Shown here: positions 1 through 8,983 of the stretch, piece after piece
Layout: every line of letters starts with the position of its first letter
Numbering within the stretch: position 1 is the first letter of the stretch
Assembly (NCBI GenBank): GCA_001586965.3
Contig: LUCW03001729.1
Location: 1-35,000, forward strand
Direction: 5' to 3'
From: Sphaeroforma sirkka
Taxonomy: Eukaryota; Opisthokonta; Ichthyosporea; Ichthyophonida
Length of the DNA stretch: 35,000 bases
The notes under the pieces: generated by a model
Seen by the model: the letters and a program-made list of their open reading frames with translations, nothing else
Database searches by the model: none
Told to the model about the DNA's origin: nothing
Translations under genes and position numbers: made by a program

Positions 1-373
1 TTATAATCTCGAACTACTACTTATAGATTTTTGGTCCTCCGCCAATCTCCAAAATCCAATAAGTCTTTTTTTCTTTTTTTAACTTTTCTTCAGATGGAAC
101 TTTATTTATATCAGCTAATGTATTAACGTGACTTACGTTATTATGTCTATTTACAAATTAGGCAAGTGGTCATGAACACTTAGTACTTCTAGTGAAAATT
201 ATTCAATAAAGAACAGCTAGAGGTACGCCCTGTGTGATCGAGGATATTTAGGCTCTTAACAAGAGGCGGTCCCGATCATTCTTACACAAGCTACCACTGC
301 TAAATCCTAACTGACTAAATTGTATTTTAGTTTAATATAGTTTGAAACCTAGTAATTTCCATCGAAGTTTACA
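1..373 (+). repeat. Partial LTR (window-truncated) of retrotransposon 1
   Basis: This stretch is nearly identical, apart from a few single-base changes and homopolymer-length differences, to 6325-6694, which is the 3' two thirds of the complete-looking LTR downstream. Both end in CATCGAAGTTTACA, giving the canonical CA end. An AATAAA at 205-210 could be the LTR polyadenylation signal. A short palindrome, AACGT-gactt-ACGTT, lies near 127-141. The 5' end of the LTR lies outside the window. The direct-repeat relationship is seen in the sequence; the LTR identity is inferred from gag-pol genes lying between the copies. Confidence 0.85.
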
Positions 374-453
374 TATTTTTTCAGTTATATAGTAGTTACA
401 GTAGTGTACTGCTTCTAGACTGTCTGACATCAATTTACTATCCAGCAATTACT

Positions 454-2296
454 ATGGCTAAGGGTACTTCTAAAGGCAAAGGAGCCGCTAGCTCTAAGCC
501 TGCTAAGCCTGCCGAGGTTCCTGAGGTCCCTGTGGAAACACCTAGCCTGTCTGGAGTTGAGCCTGCCGAGGATACTGTTGGGGAAGCAAATTCTGAGGTT
601 GGTACAGAGGATTATTCTGAGGATGACTCGTCGGATCCTAAAGCCTTGGAAGAAGAGGTATCTACTACCGCGGAAAGGCTCGCCAGCGTCCGTGTATCAC
701 CTAGGAGTGAAGCTCAGGACCCCAGCTTGCCCCCCCCCTGACCACGTGCCGTCAAATATTGGGGATAAACGTCGAAAGGCTGGAAAATTCGTGGATACGA
801 ATGTCGGGGGGCATTATAACTCCACATCTAAAGGACACTCCAGCACAAATCCGGAGTGAAAAGGAAGTATTGGACCTGTCCGAAAATTTCGGTTTCGCCA
901 TCGATGGAAGCCATTCCATTCAGCTCAAATCTTGGGGCCGAAGCTGAGGACGCCATAACTCGACAACGAGTGGCTGGATCCTCTCAATCTCGACGCCAAT
1001 TGAACCGCACTGAAGCGCTCTTGAAGGAGCTAGCGGCAGCAGCAGTTGTGGACCCCTCTATCGTGTCCCACTTGGCTGATATTCTTCCTATACCGAAGAA
1101 GAAGAAAAAAATTCGGGCCGGGTTTCGAACCCGAGACCTACTGGTTTACCAGCCAGTATGTTTACCACTAAGCCAGTTACCACTGGCGAGAGATAATATT
1201 TCAAAATTTAATCTCTATAGCTCTGATGCTACCATCGACCATCCTCTTGACAAACCTAACCCTGTCAGAGGATATGATCGTATGGAACTCGATGAGGCTT
1301 ACCATCCTCGTAATATCGACCCTCATTTGCCAACTAACCCTGGTAATCACGATTTTGGCAATCGCTACACCAGTACCTCGTTAGAGAGTTCCGCTCTAAT
1401 CCTGAGGATGAGGAAGTGAGAACCAGACATACTCGTCTCAGGCTATTACGCTCTGGTATGCAAGTCCTTGAGGACCGTCTATTGAATGACTCTGACCTTG
1501 ACGATAGGAAAGCGGATAACATTCGCTATCTAATCGATAACAAGAGAAAGGAAATAGACACCATCTTGGCACTAGCAGCCCGTAGCACTGAGCATGAGCC
1601 TCGTGAACACTTAGAACCAAGCTTTATAAAGCAGCTAGGTAACGCGCAGGCTGAGGTCGATTTCTCTACTAATGAGGGAGTACAGTGGAGACACTGAAGG
1701 CCTTCGACCAACTTAAGGAGTCTGCCAGCCTTAGGGATAAGCAGATGATGAATGCCTTTATTCATTTCTGTGAGCCAGGTGAATGGCGAACTATCTTGAA
1801 GGCTCATGAGCCCAACTGGAAAGCCCTACCCTGGCACCAGTTGCGTGATAATATACTTAACACCTTTTTTTTGAAGATGCACGTGACCGTGAACTTCTAG
1901 AGTCTCACCAAGTTCTTTGCGAACGATACCACTATTCGAGGTGCTCTAGCTCATATGACACATATGAATACTCGGATGGGTGGTCGTACCTATACTGGCG
2001 AATACTTATTAATTTGTCAGATGATGGAGACTCTGGGAGCTAACCTCTTTAAGAAAGTCAATGATGACATCATCGCCTATGGTGATTTGCGATCTATGCC
2101 TTGGTCTGTCTTTGAGAAGATAGTACACAAGCATACCAATTCCTCTACTAGAGTACTTAGTACCACGAGCTACACCCAGCCCACTAAGCGAAACGCAGTA
2201 GAGACTAATACTGCGCGTAGTACTAAGAAACCTCGCACTACTACTGGAGGGGGTACTGGCTCTACTTCTACCGAACCGAAGGTGATAAGAAGGTGA
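454..2296 (+). pseudogene. gag-like gene of element 1, frameshifted
   Basis: The first open stretch (454-741, 95 residues) begins with a Lys/Ser/Ala-rich segment followed by an acidic Pro/Glu-rich one. It stops just after a run of nine C at 730-738, a typical place for an indel. Coding-like sequence continues in other frames at 856-1419, 1416-1697, 1685-1900 and 1955-2296. The later pieces contain helical, capsid-like segments and end in a basic Thr/Ser/Lys-rich tail. I cannot match the capsid to a named family. The assignment rests on position between LTR and protease and on the nucleocapsid-like region that follows. The number of frame changes indicates decay, although indel errors at homopolymers could contribute. 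Confidence 0.6.
1112..1188 (-). tRNA. tRNA-like sequence, possibly Thr(GGT)-derived, degenerate
   Basis: Read on the minus strand, this contains an A-box-like TGGCTTAGTGG, an anticodon arm with loop CTGGTAA (anticodon GGT, Thr) on a TACTGG/CCAGTA stem, a B box GGTTCGAAACC inside a T-arm, and then seven T just past the 3' end (A-run at 1105-1111), which would serve as a Pol III terminator. Against a functional tRNA, the acceptor halves do not pair, the D stem is poor and the anticodon loop is one base too long. I therefore read it as a decayed tRNA gene or tRNA-derived insertion, antisense to gag. Confidence 0.45.
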
Positions 2297-3057
2297 GAGC
2301 GCCTTGCAAGAAGTGTATGGTTACAACCTCACACAAAACGTAATGGCAAGTGGAATGGTAGACACGACCCTGTTAAGTGTGCACCAGGCAAACCAGATTT
2401 TGGACACTATATGAAAGAGTGTGCTACTTGCAAGGGTACTAACGGTTGGCACAAAGAGGATTGCAAGGACTTACCAGACGTCCAAGTTAAGCACTGACAG
2501 TACCATATGTGCGCACTAGAGCAAGATTATGAGAAAATGTTCAATAAAATCTATACCAAAGGAGATGAACGTATCTTTCAAACAGTTTTCGTAAATGGAG
2601 AAAAGTTATGGCACTATTTGATCCAGGGGCTGAAGTCTCTGCTATCTCATGCCGAGTAGCCTACGCTACAGATATGGCTGTCCATAACGAAACAACTGAT
2701 TTAATCTTGGGAAATGGCAAAGTTACTACTTGCGAACAAGCCATTGACTATGCACACATAATGCTGTCAGATAGAAGAGAAGTGAAGACTCACCTAATCG
2801 TTACTGACATGTCTCAGAAATACGATTTAATTATAGGTATGACTGATCTTCTCAGTTTAGGTATAACACTCACTGGTCTGCCTAATGGGCTGGACCCGAA
2901 TAAAGATCAGTCAGATGATAATATGTTAAAGATACCTAAACCTCCGGAAGGTGAAGCAAAGGATATGATTCCGCACTTCACCGATATAATTATGGACTTA
3001 ATTATACAAAACAGGAAGATTGCAATAACTGACTGGTGTATGTTTAAGTTTCTCTAA
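2297..3057 (+). pseudogene. Nucleocapsid zinc knuckle and retropepsin of element 1
   Basis: A CKKC sequence is followed by a CX2CX6HX3C segment at about 2420-2467, a loose version of the retroviral zinc knuckle (CX2CX4HX4C), broken by frame changes. The open stretch 2608-3057 is the aspartic protease. It has ALFDPGAEVSAIS where the family has D-S/T-G-A, and a C-terminal flap-partner motif YDLIIGMTDLLSLGI. The catalytic triplet reads D-P-G (2620-2628), an unusual replacement of the Ser/Thr that fixes the fireman's-grip hydrogen bond. The enzyme normally cleaves Gag-Pol in the particle. This copy is probably inactive. Confidence 0.75.
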
Positions 3058-3059
3058 TG

Positions 3060-4380
3060 GGTACGTTAGACTTGACTTAACAAACGTCGACTTCTCTAAG
3101 TTAAAGTGTCCTTCACATAACTACGTGAGTTGGAGACACAAAGACGTTGTCAAAACCCAAATCGAAGATTGGTTAAAACAGGGTCTAATTGAAATCAATT
3201 ATGATGCAACCCCAGTTAACTTAGCTCTCTTAGCGGTCGATCAATATAAATCTGATGGAACGTTTAGTAAAACAAGAGTAGTACTAGACCTGTCGCCAAT
3301 CAACAAACTAATTCCGCAACATAGTTTTCCCTTACCTAAGATAAGCGAGATACTACGCAAAATGGAGGTGCGACTATCTTTTCCAAGATAGACTTAAAAA
3401 AGCTGCATTCCATCAACTACAGATATATATGAGCCTCATAGGAAATACTTTTCCTTTACTTGGCAAGGTAAGAAGTACCAGTTTAAAGGTGCACCTGAAG
3501 GCTTACACATGTTACCTTCTTTCTTCCAACAAGTTATGATGGAACTATTTGCGGACCTGTCGTATAACGTATCAGTCTATTTAGATGATATAGTTATCTT
3601 TACAAAGACAGCACATGAACATGCTAAACTCGTTAAAGAAGTCTTAAAGCGACTTAATCATACTAAACTTAAGATTAACGAAGACAAGTGTTCTTTTGCT
3701 AAAGATACTATACACTTACTTGGCTACAAAGTATCTGCAGCAGGGGTAGAAATTGATCCTGGCAAGAAACAGTTTCTGTTGGATTTATCAACACCAATTA
3801 CTGGAAGAGATGTGAACTCTGTGTGTGGGTTTGTTAACTTCTTCTCGGATTCGGTACCGCATCTTTCTCATTACTTAAAGCCTTTCAGTCACCTACGGCT
3901 GCACAAAGGACCTTTGGGAAAGCTTTGGACTAAAGAATGTGATGATGCATTTAAACTAGTCAAAAGTAAAGTAATGGACGCACCCATCATGCAGTACCCT
4001 GTGGATGGTGTCCCATCAAGTAGCAACCGACGCTTCAGATCGAGCGGTAGGTGGAGTGCTTTACCAAACGATAAATGGTAAACCGCGCTACATACAATTC
4101 TTTAGCAAGAGTTATAATAAGAGTCAACGGAATTACCCTACCGTTAAACAAGAGCTCCTTGCTATAGTTACTGCGCTAAGACAGTTTAAAGACTACCTTT
4201 ATGGAAGTTACTTTACTGTCGCCTGTGATCAAAGTCTTTAACATACTTAAAAGATATGAACCCTGATTCACAGTTGGTGAGCCGCTGGCATGACATTATT
4301 GCCAAGTTCGCCTTTAATATAACACACATTCAGGAATACATAACCATCTTCCTGACATGCTCTCTCGACTTGTGCCCGAC
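3060..4380 (+). pseudogene. Reverse transcriptase-RNase H of element 1, frameshifted
   Basis: Three reading-frame pieces together cover the RT and RNase H. The piece at 3125-3391 has the fingers/palm segment (RVVLDLSPINKLIPQ, then FPLPKI). A frameshift near 3390 destroys the first catalytic Asp region. The piece at 3509-4081 carries the YLDD active site (3578-3589), the thumb segment and LLGYKVSAAGVEID, a Ty3/gypsy signature. The piece at 4005-4241 is RNase H, with TDAS, KQELLA and ACDQS supplying the D-E-D acidic residues. The terminal motif LPDMLSRL at about 4352-4376 is the usual RNase H end. Broken, but the family assignment is firm. Confidence 0.9.
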
Positions 4381-4830
4381 TACCAGAAAACAGTCAAAGA
4401 GTTATTAGCAACCGATTGGATGCTAAATAAGAAATGGTTTAACCTCGCTCAATCACGATGGGGTCCATTTACTGTTGATATGTTTGCCGCAGAACATAAC
4501 AAACAGGTTTCTGAATATAGGTCGTTGACTCATCCTAAAGGTGATGCATTTCAGCTTGACTTATTAAAAAGCATAATGCGTGGGCTAACCCACCTTGTCA
4601 ACTTATCGCACAGTTGTTAAATTATGTTAATATTACTAAATCTACCATTACGCTGTGTTGTCCCTTACGTAACTCCGACCCATGGATACGTGATTTAATT
4701 AATATGATTCAAGACGAACCTATTTATGTCGACCGTGAAACCGACACGTTCTTGTATCAGGGATCCTATTCTATTAAGAAGACGCCTTGGAAACACACCA
4801 TTGTTTGTCGCATCGGTCCTGCAGGTACCA
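4381..4830 (+). pseudogene. Dam-methyltransferase-like domain of element 1 (NPPC, frameshifted)
   Basis: Between RNase H and the zinc-binding part of integrase lies a domain matching the one in element 2. It begins GPFTVDMFAAEHNKQV, has an Asp/Ala/Phe segment, and after a frame change just upstream of about 4578 has AWANPPC (NPP at 4587-4595), followed by a hydrophobic strand ending CCPL. It closes with KTPWKHTIVCRIGP, matching KTPWGHTVVARVGP of element 2. The phage-type Dam family (DNA N6-adenine methyltransferase) has the same order: D-x-F/C-A, an N-rich turn, an Asp-Trp segment and an NPPY/F/W catalytic loop. Cys after NPP and the frameshift argue against activity here. The Dam assignment is by motif reading only. 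Confidence 0.6.
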
Positions 4831-6114
4831 CTAAGTGGAAACCCTCAACCGAATTCTTAGCTAAACTAGAGGAGTCTAAAGAGTTTGAACAAAAGCTCAA
4901 GACTCGTACAACACATGCACCCAACAAGATTGCAGTCGAGGTAATGCCGATTGAAACGGCATTAGATCGTAAAAACATGGAACTAGCTAAGGCCATGGAT
5001 CAAAGACTCAAAACTCTAAGAGAACCTGAAGCTCGCACTCAACTACTTAAAGCGCTGCTTAAAAGAACAGCCAGGAGTGGCGAAACAACTGAAGAAGATA
5101 CTTCAACAATCCAATGTTGTCAATTATGTATCTCAGGACTCTACCCTCCTGATACTGAGGTTGCCCTTTCCAACAGGACTATGGTTCATCCAGCCAGCGT
5201 TACGCAGAATCTGACTGACTTAGAGGAGCTCGAAAGTAGAGTTAAAATTATACATAATTTAACGCATCGAGCATATGAGCATACTTATAAAATGGCTATT
5301 CGTGCAGGGCTTGATCACCCGGCGCTGAAAGAAACCATACGTGAAGTATACCGACGCTGTACTGATTGTGAAAAGAACCAGATCAAGCGATACGGTTGGG
5401 CACCCCTAAAAAGTGTGACAGAAGACCAACCGATGCGCCGAGTCATAGTCGATTTGGTTAAACTCCGCGATCAAGCATACTGGCGATGTATATATCTGTC
5501 ATTTCTTATGTGTGGCTTCGGGCTATAACTTGCTTTATGCAATACCGAACAAACGTCCACAAACAGTGGCAGAATTATGCTATCACGTCTTTAATGACTT
5601 CGGTTTCCCCCCGAGTACTATGTTCTGATAACGGTAGTGAGTTTTGTACCGACGTAATGGAGGCACTTATACTCGTATCAGGCATGACCCATAGGCGTGG
5701 TGTTCCTTACAAACCTCAAACGCAGGGTGCAAATGAGACACGTCATAGAGAACTTAAGAAACTCTTGCGTACCGCACTAGACGACGTTGAGGATATGTGG
5801 CCTTATCATTTGAAATGGGTTCAGACTCAAATGAATAACTGCATGAATCCTCAAACTGGAACACTCCCGTTTCACTATTTCTTTGGCCGCTATAGTGAAT
5901 TACAAGCAACGTTTGATAAAACTGCGCCCGAGAAACACGCTACCCCGTGGCTTAAAGATCGAGCATATGCAGAACGTTGTTTACCCCTGTTTACTCGAGC
6001 ACAAGAATCGCGTCCTACTTAAAGCGTATGACCGATGGAATAACACTAAGAACATTGTTCAGTTCAAAGTCGGCGATTACGTTAACATTATAAATCGAAA
6101 CGCCAACGTTACCG
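4831..6114 (+). pseudogene. Integrase of element 1, frameshifted and C-terminally truncated
   Basis: After a charged linker of roughly 100 residues comes an HHCC zinc-binding domain: HNLTH, then RRCTDCEKNQ (about 5247-5380). The DDE core follows. The first Asp is in VIVDLVKL near 5450. A frame change near 5500 interrupts the next strands. The second Asp is in CSDNGSEF near 5626 and the Glu in QGANETRHREL near 5735. A third frame (to about 6114) holds FKVGDYVNI, the start of the SH3-like C-terminal domain, and then runs into LTR sequence. No chromodomain remains. Integrase inserts the cDNA into the host chromosome; this copy cannot make a complete protein. Confidence 0.85.
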
Positions 6115-6694
6115 CCTCCGGTCAGTCTAAAATATCAAGATCAATTGAGATAATACATTGGTTTTTTATTTGTATTTTAAATAATTAGTACAAGCTCTTT
6201 TTCCAATATTTCCAAAGTGTTCTAAATTCACTTTGATGGCTCCAATAGCCTGAGTATTTGGTATGACTCATCTACTTGGACCTATTTGAGACATTAGTAG
6301 ATGTAGGATATTATAAACTAAATTTTATAATCTCCGAACTACTACTTATTGATTTTGGTCCTCCGCCAATCTCAAAATCCAATAAGTCTTTTTTTTTTTT
6401 AACTTTTCTTCAGATGGAACTTTATTTATATCAGCTAATGTATTAACGTGACTTACGTTATTATGTCTATTTACAAATTAGGCAAGTGGTCATGAACATT
6501 TAGTACTTCTAGTGAAAATTATTCAATAAAGAACAGCTAGAGGTACGCCCTGTGTGATCGAGGATATTTAGGCTCTTAACAAGAGGCAGTCCCGATCATT
6601 CTTACACAAGCTACCACTGCTAAATCCTAACTGACTAAATTGTATTTTTAGTTTAATATAGTTTGAAACCTAGTAATTTCCATCGAAGTTTACA
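6115..6694 (+). repeat. LTR between the two internal regions (about 580 bp)
   Basis: The 3' part matches 1-373. The 5' part (GGTCAGTCTAAAATATCAAG onward) matches 12820-13070 (+) and 13208-13445 (-). From the minus copy the LTR would begin TGTAGAAATACGGC and end GTTTACA, giving TG...CA ends. Here the first 10-15 bases differ from that sequence, so the 5' boundary was altered when it joined the integrase of element 1. It has AATAAA at 6525-6530 and an AT-rich, TATA-like stretch near 6305-6330. It could act as 3' LTR of element 1 and 5' LTR of element 2 at once. Confidence 0.82.
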
Positions 6695-6698
6695 AAAT

Positions 6699-7306
6699 GG
6701 CAACTGATGGAGACACACGAGCTTATACAGCTGTTGAGCCCTGACATTCAGGATGCACAGCAACGTACGGCAGCACGTTTCCAGGGTCGCAACAACCGCG
6801 AGGGCCCGACGACCAATGGAAGTCGCGACCACACCAATAGCCGCCCCAACCTACAGACGAGTAGACGACAAACGCAGAATTGGACTCAACGGCCCCAACC
6901 TACGGTACCAACGACTTGTGCGGGGTGCCAGGCACAGGCGCCACCAGGTGGTAGGCACATCCCACGGTGTCACCATTTCAGGGCGTCGCAAGCGGTGAGC
7001 GCAGAGGGTCGGGCAAGGCTATACGACAACAACCGTCCTTTGAGGGACGTACAATCGGTACACAGACCGTCCACAACGTCAACCGCAGGACAGGGGCAGA
7101 ATACATCCCAGACTAGAGACGTAGTTACAATACGTCCGACGCCTCAAGTACAGGTGAATGCGATTACACAGGACGAAGACTTGGCTCCACCATCGGAAGC
7201 TACAGAGATTCATATCAACACGATCCTTTACGAAGACTTCGAGCACATGACGTCACCACCAAACCACACCTATGACATGTGGGAGTCGGTAGCCGATCAT
7301 GCATGA
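6699..7306 (+). pseudogene. gag remnant of element 2
   Basis: An ATG right after the LTR (6698) opens only about 15 codons. Coding-like sequence resumes at 6707-7306 (199 residues), rich in Gln, Arg, Thr and Pro, with a Cys/His cluster (CAGCQ, then HIPRCHHF) that may be a nucleocapsid zinc finger. No capsid domain of usual size (about 250 residues) is present, so most of gag seems to be missing. Assignment rests on position upstream of the protease and on the basic, Cys/His-containing composition. Confidence 0.5.
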
Positions 7307-7362
7307 GAGGTGAGGGTGTCTGAGTCGGATAGAGCTTCATATTTGTTACCACGATTGGAGCA

Positions 7363-7899
7363 GTGATGGCAATACAAGACCCATTGCTGACGTCAGACAA
7401 CCGAGTCTATATTCAAGTACAAATCAACGGACGTACGTTCAAAGCCTTGATAGACACGGGAGCAAATAGAAGTTGTATCTCACAGACATCCGCAGACCTC
7501 CTTGGCCGACCAATAACTCCGGCACCACCTGGGTCATTTATATATTTAGCTGACAAGGCGGTGCGAACTCCTCGACTGGGGACGACGGAAGTGGTACCTA
7601 TAAGGTACGGTACCAGAATTATCGACGGTTCATTAGAATTGATGAACTTGCCGACGGGTATAGATGTTATAGTGGGGCAAGATATGTTGAAAGGCTTGGG
7701 CCTATACATAGGCGGTATCCAATCGCCACTTGCACCAATAGACCCCACAGAACTAGAAGAGCTCCTCGAACCCATACCACGCCGACAGGCACCTAACACG
7801 ACGGAACCCGTCGATGTACATAACGGTTGGCACAGGATTTGGAAGCCAATGCGAAAATTGCCGACAACGCGCGCTGTCGTCTGGAAGGGAGTGAGGTAA
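7363..7899 (+). CDS. Retropepsin-like aspartic protease of element 2
   Basis: This is a 178-residue open frame. LIDTGANRSCI (Asp-Thr-Gly at 7453-7461) is the retropepsin active site. FIYLAD is in flap position, and DVIVGQDMLKGLGL is the hydrophobic-hydrophobic-Gly motif near the C terminus that ends the fold. Unlike element 1, the catalytic triplet is intact. Retropepsins work as homodimers that cut Gag-Pol. The frame closes at 7899, and the sequence leading to RT continues in another frame, so either a frameshift signal or a disabling indel separates protease from RT. I infer the latter because of other breaks nearby. Confidence 0.85.
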   Translation: MMAIQDPLLTSDNRVYIQVQINGRTFKALIDTGANRSCISQTSADLLGRPITPAPPGSFIYLADKAVRTPRLGTTEVVPIRYGTRIIDGSLELMNLPTGIDVIVGQDMLKGLGLYIGGIQSPLAPIDPTELEELLEPIPRRQAPNTTEPVDVHNGWHRIWKPMRKLPTTRAVVWKGVR

Positions 7900-7966
7900 C
7901 CATCCCAGTAACCCATGAACAAGCGTTGCAGATGCGGCGATCGGCGCGTAACTTCGTATCCGATCG

Positions 7967-8983
7967 ATGGCTCCCTATGTGGATGAACAAGTGAAGAAGT
8001 GGTTGACGGATTTGGTGATCACGAAACGAACGACACCAACGACTGTTAATCTTCCTCTCCTTGCGGTACCGACATTCGATGCGGAAGGCAACGTCAAGAA
8101 GGTACGCGTGTGTTTAGACATGCGTGCCGTTAACGCGCTTATTCCTGGTGACCAGTTCCTGATCCCCAAGGTCAACGAACTCATATCTCGCCTCAAGAGT
8201 AAGAAGTACTACACGACGCTGGACATATCGGCTGCATACCACAGGCTGCCCATCCATCCAGACTCACAATACTTATTTAGTTTTACACACGAACGTTATC
8301 AGTACTCGTTCACATCAGCACCGTTCGGTCTTCATGTACTCACGCAGCAGTTTCAACGTACCTTGAGTACAATACTTGATGGCTTACCGGTTCACCACTA
8401 TATCGATGACATAGTTATCGCCAGTGACGGTTATGACGAACACGTTAGGACGGTGCAGAAGGTGATACAACGCTTAACATACCACAGTTTTAAGCTTAAC
8501 CCTGCCAAGTGCCACTTCGCTATCTCCGAAGTCATGATCCTAGGGAAGAAAGTATCGGCACAAGGCATTGACATTGACCATGAAAAGCAGGCCAAGCTGA
8601 TCGACTGGCCCACACCACAACGATACAAAGATATAGCCTCGGCGTTGGGTTTAGCAAATTACCTCCACGAACATCTGCCTAATTTCGCGAACACGGTTGC
8701 ACCCTTGCGCGAATTTTGCAAACTCAAACCAAAGGAGTTGATAGGTGATCGTTGGGAGGAGAGACATGCACAGGCGTGGCAGGCAATGAAAGACGCAGTG
8801 GTGAATGCTGTGGCGTTACACTTTCCGGTCGACGGCATTCCTCTAAACTTGGAAACCGACGCTAGCGATTACGGTTTAGGGGGAGCGCTATTCCAATGGG
8901 TCAACGGAGAGTCAAATGTGCTCCCGGACATGTTAAGTAGAGTACACGAGGGGACAGCGGACAGCAGGACGAACTCGAAATAA
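7967..8983 (+). CDS. Reverse transcriptase with truncated RNase H of element 2
   Basis: This is a 338-residue frame. RT motifs run in order: VRVCLDMRAVNALI, YYTTLDISAAYHRLPI (catalytic Asp), SAPFGL, YIDDIVIA (8399-8410, catalytic Asp pair), LNPAKCHF and ILGKKVSAQGIDID. RNase H starts normally at LETDASDYGLGGALF but jumps, still in frame, from WVNGE to SNVLPDMLSRV. About 100 residues are lost, including the conserved Glu and second Asp. The 5' part of RT upstream of 7967 is in another frame. The frame ends TAA at 8981-8983, overlapping the ATG of the next frame as TAATG. RT looks well preserved; RNase H cannot be functional. Confidence 0.9.
   Translation: MAPYVDEQVKKWLTDLVITKRTTPTTVNLPLLAVPTFDAEGNVKKVRVCLDMRAVNALIPGDQFLIPKVNELISRLKSKKYYTTLDISAAYHRLPIHPDSQYLFSFTHERYQYSFTSAPFGLHVLTQQFQRTLSTILDGLPVHHYIDDIVIASDGYDEHVRTVQKVIQRLTYHSFKLNPAKCHFAISEVMILGKKVSAQGIDIDHEKQAKLIDWPTPQRYKDIASALGLANYLHEHLPNFANTVAPLREFCKLKPKELIGDRWEERHAQAWQAMKDAVVNAVALHFPVDGIPLNLETDASDYGLGGALFQWVNGESNVLPDMLSRVHEGTADSRTNSK

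Larger units (their letters stand above)
374..6114 (+). mobile_element. Ty3/gypsy-type LTR retrotransposon internal region 1 (degenerate)
   Basis: In order, this region holds gag-like sequence, a zinc-knuckle-like segment, retropepsin, reverse transcriptase (YLDD), RNase H, a Dam-methyltransferase-like domain (NPPC) and an HHCC/DDE integrase. PR-RT-RH-INT order is diagnostic of Ty3/gypsy (Metaviridae) rather than copia. The coding sequence is split by at least eight frameshifts or stops, so it is non-autonomous as read. It ends abruptly at about 6114, inside the integrase C-terminal part and directly against LTR sequence, so the GPY/F and chromodomain region is missing. A tRNA-like sequence sits antisense inside gag. 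Confidence 0.88.
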
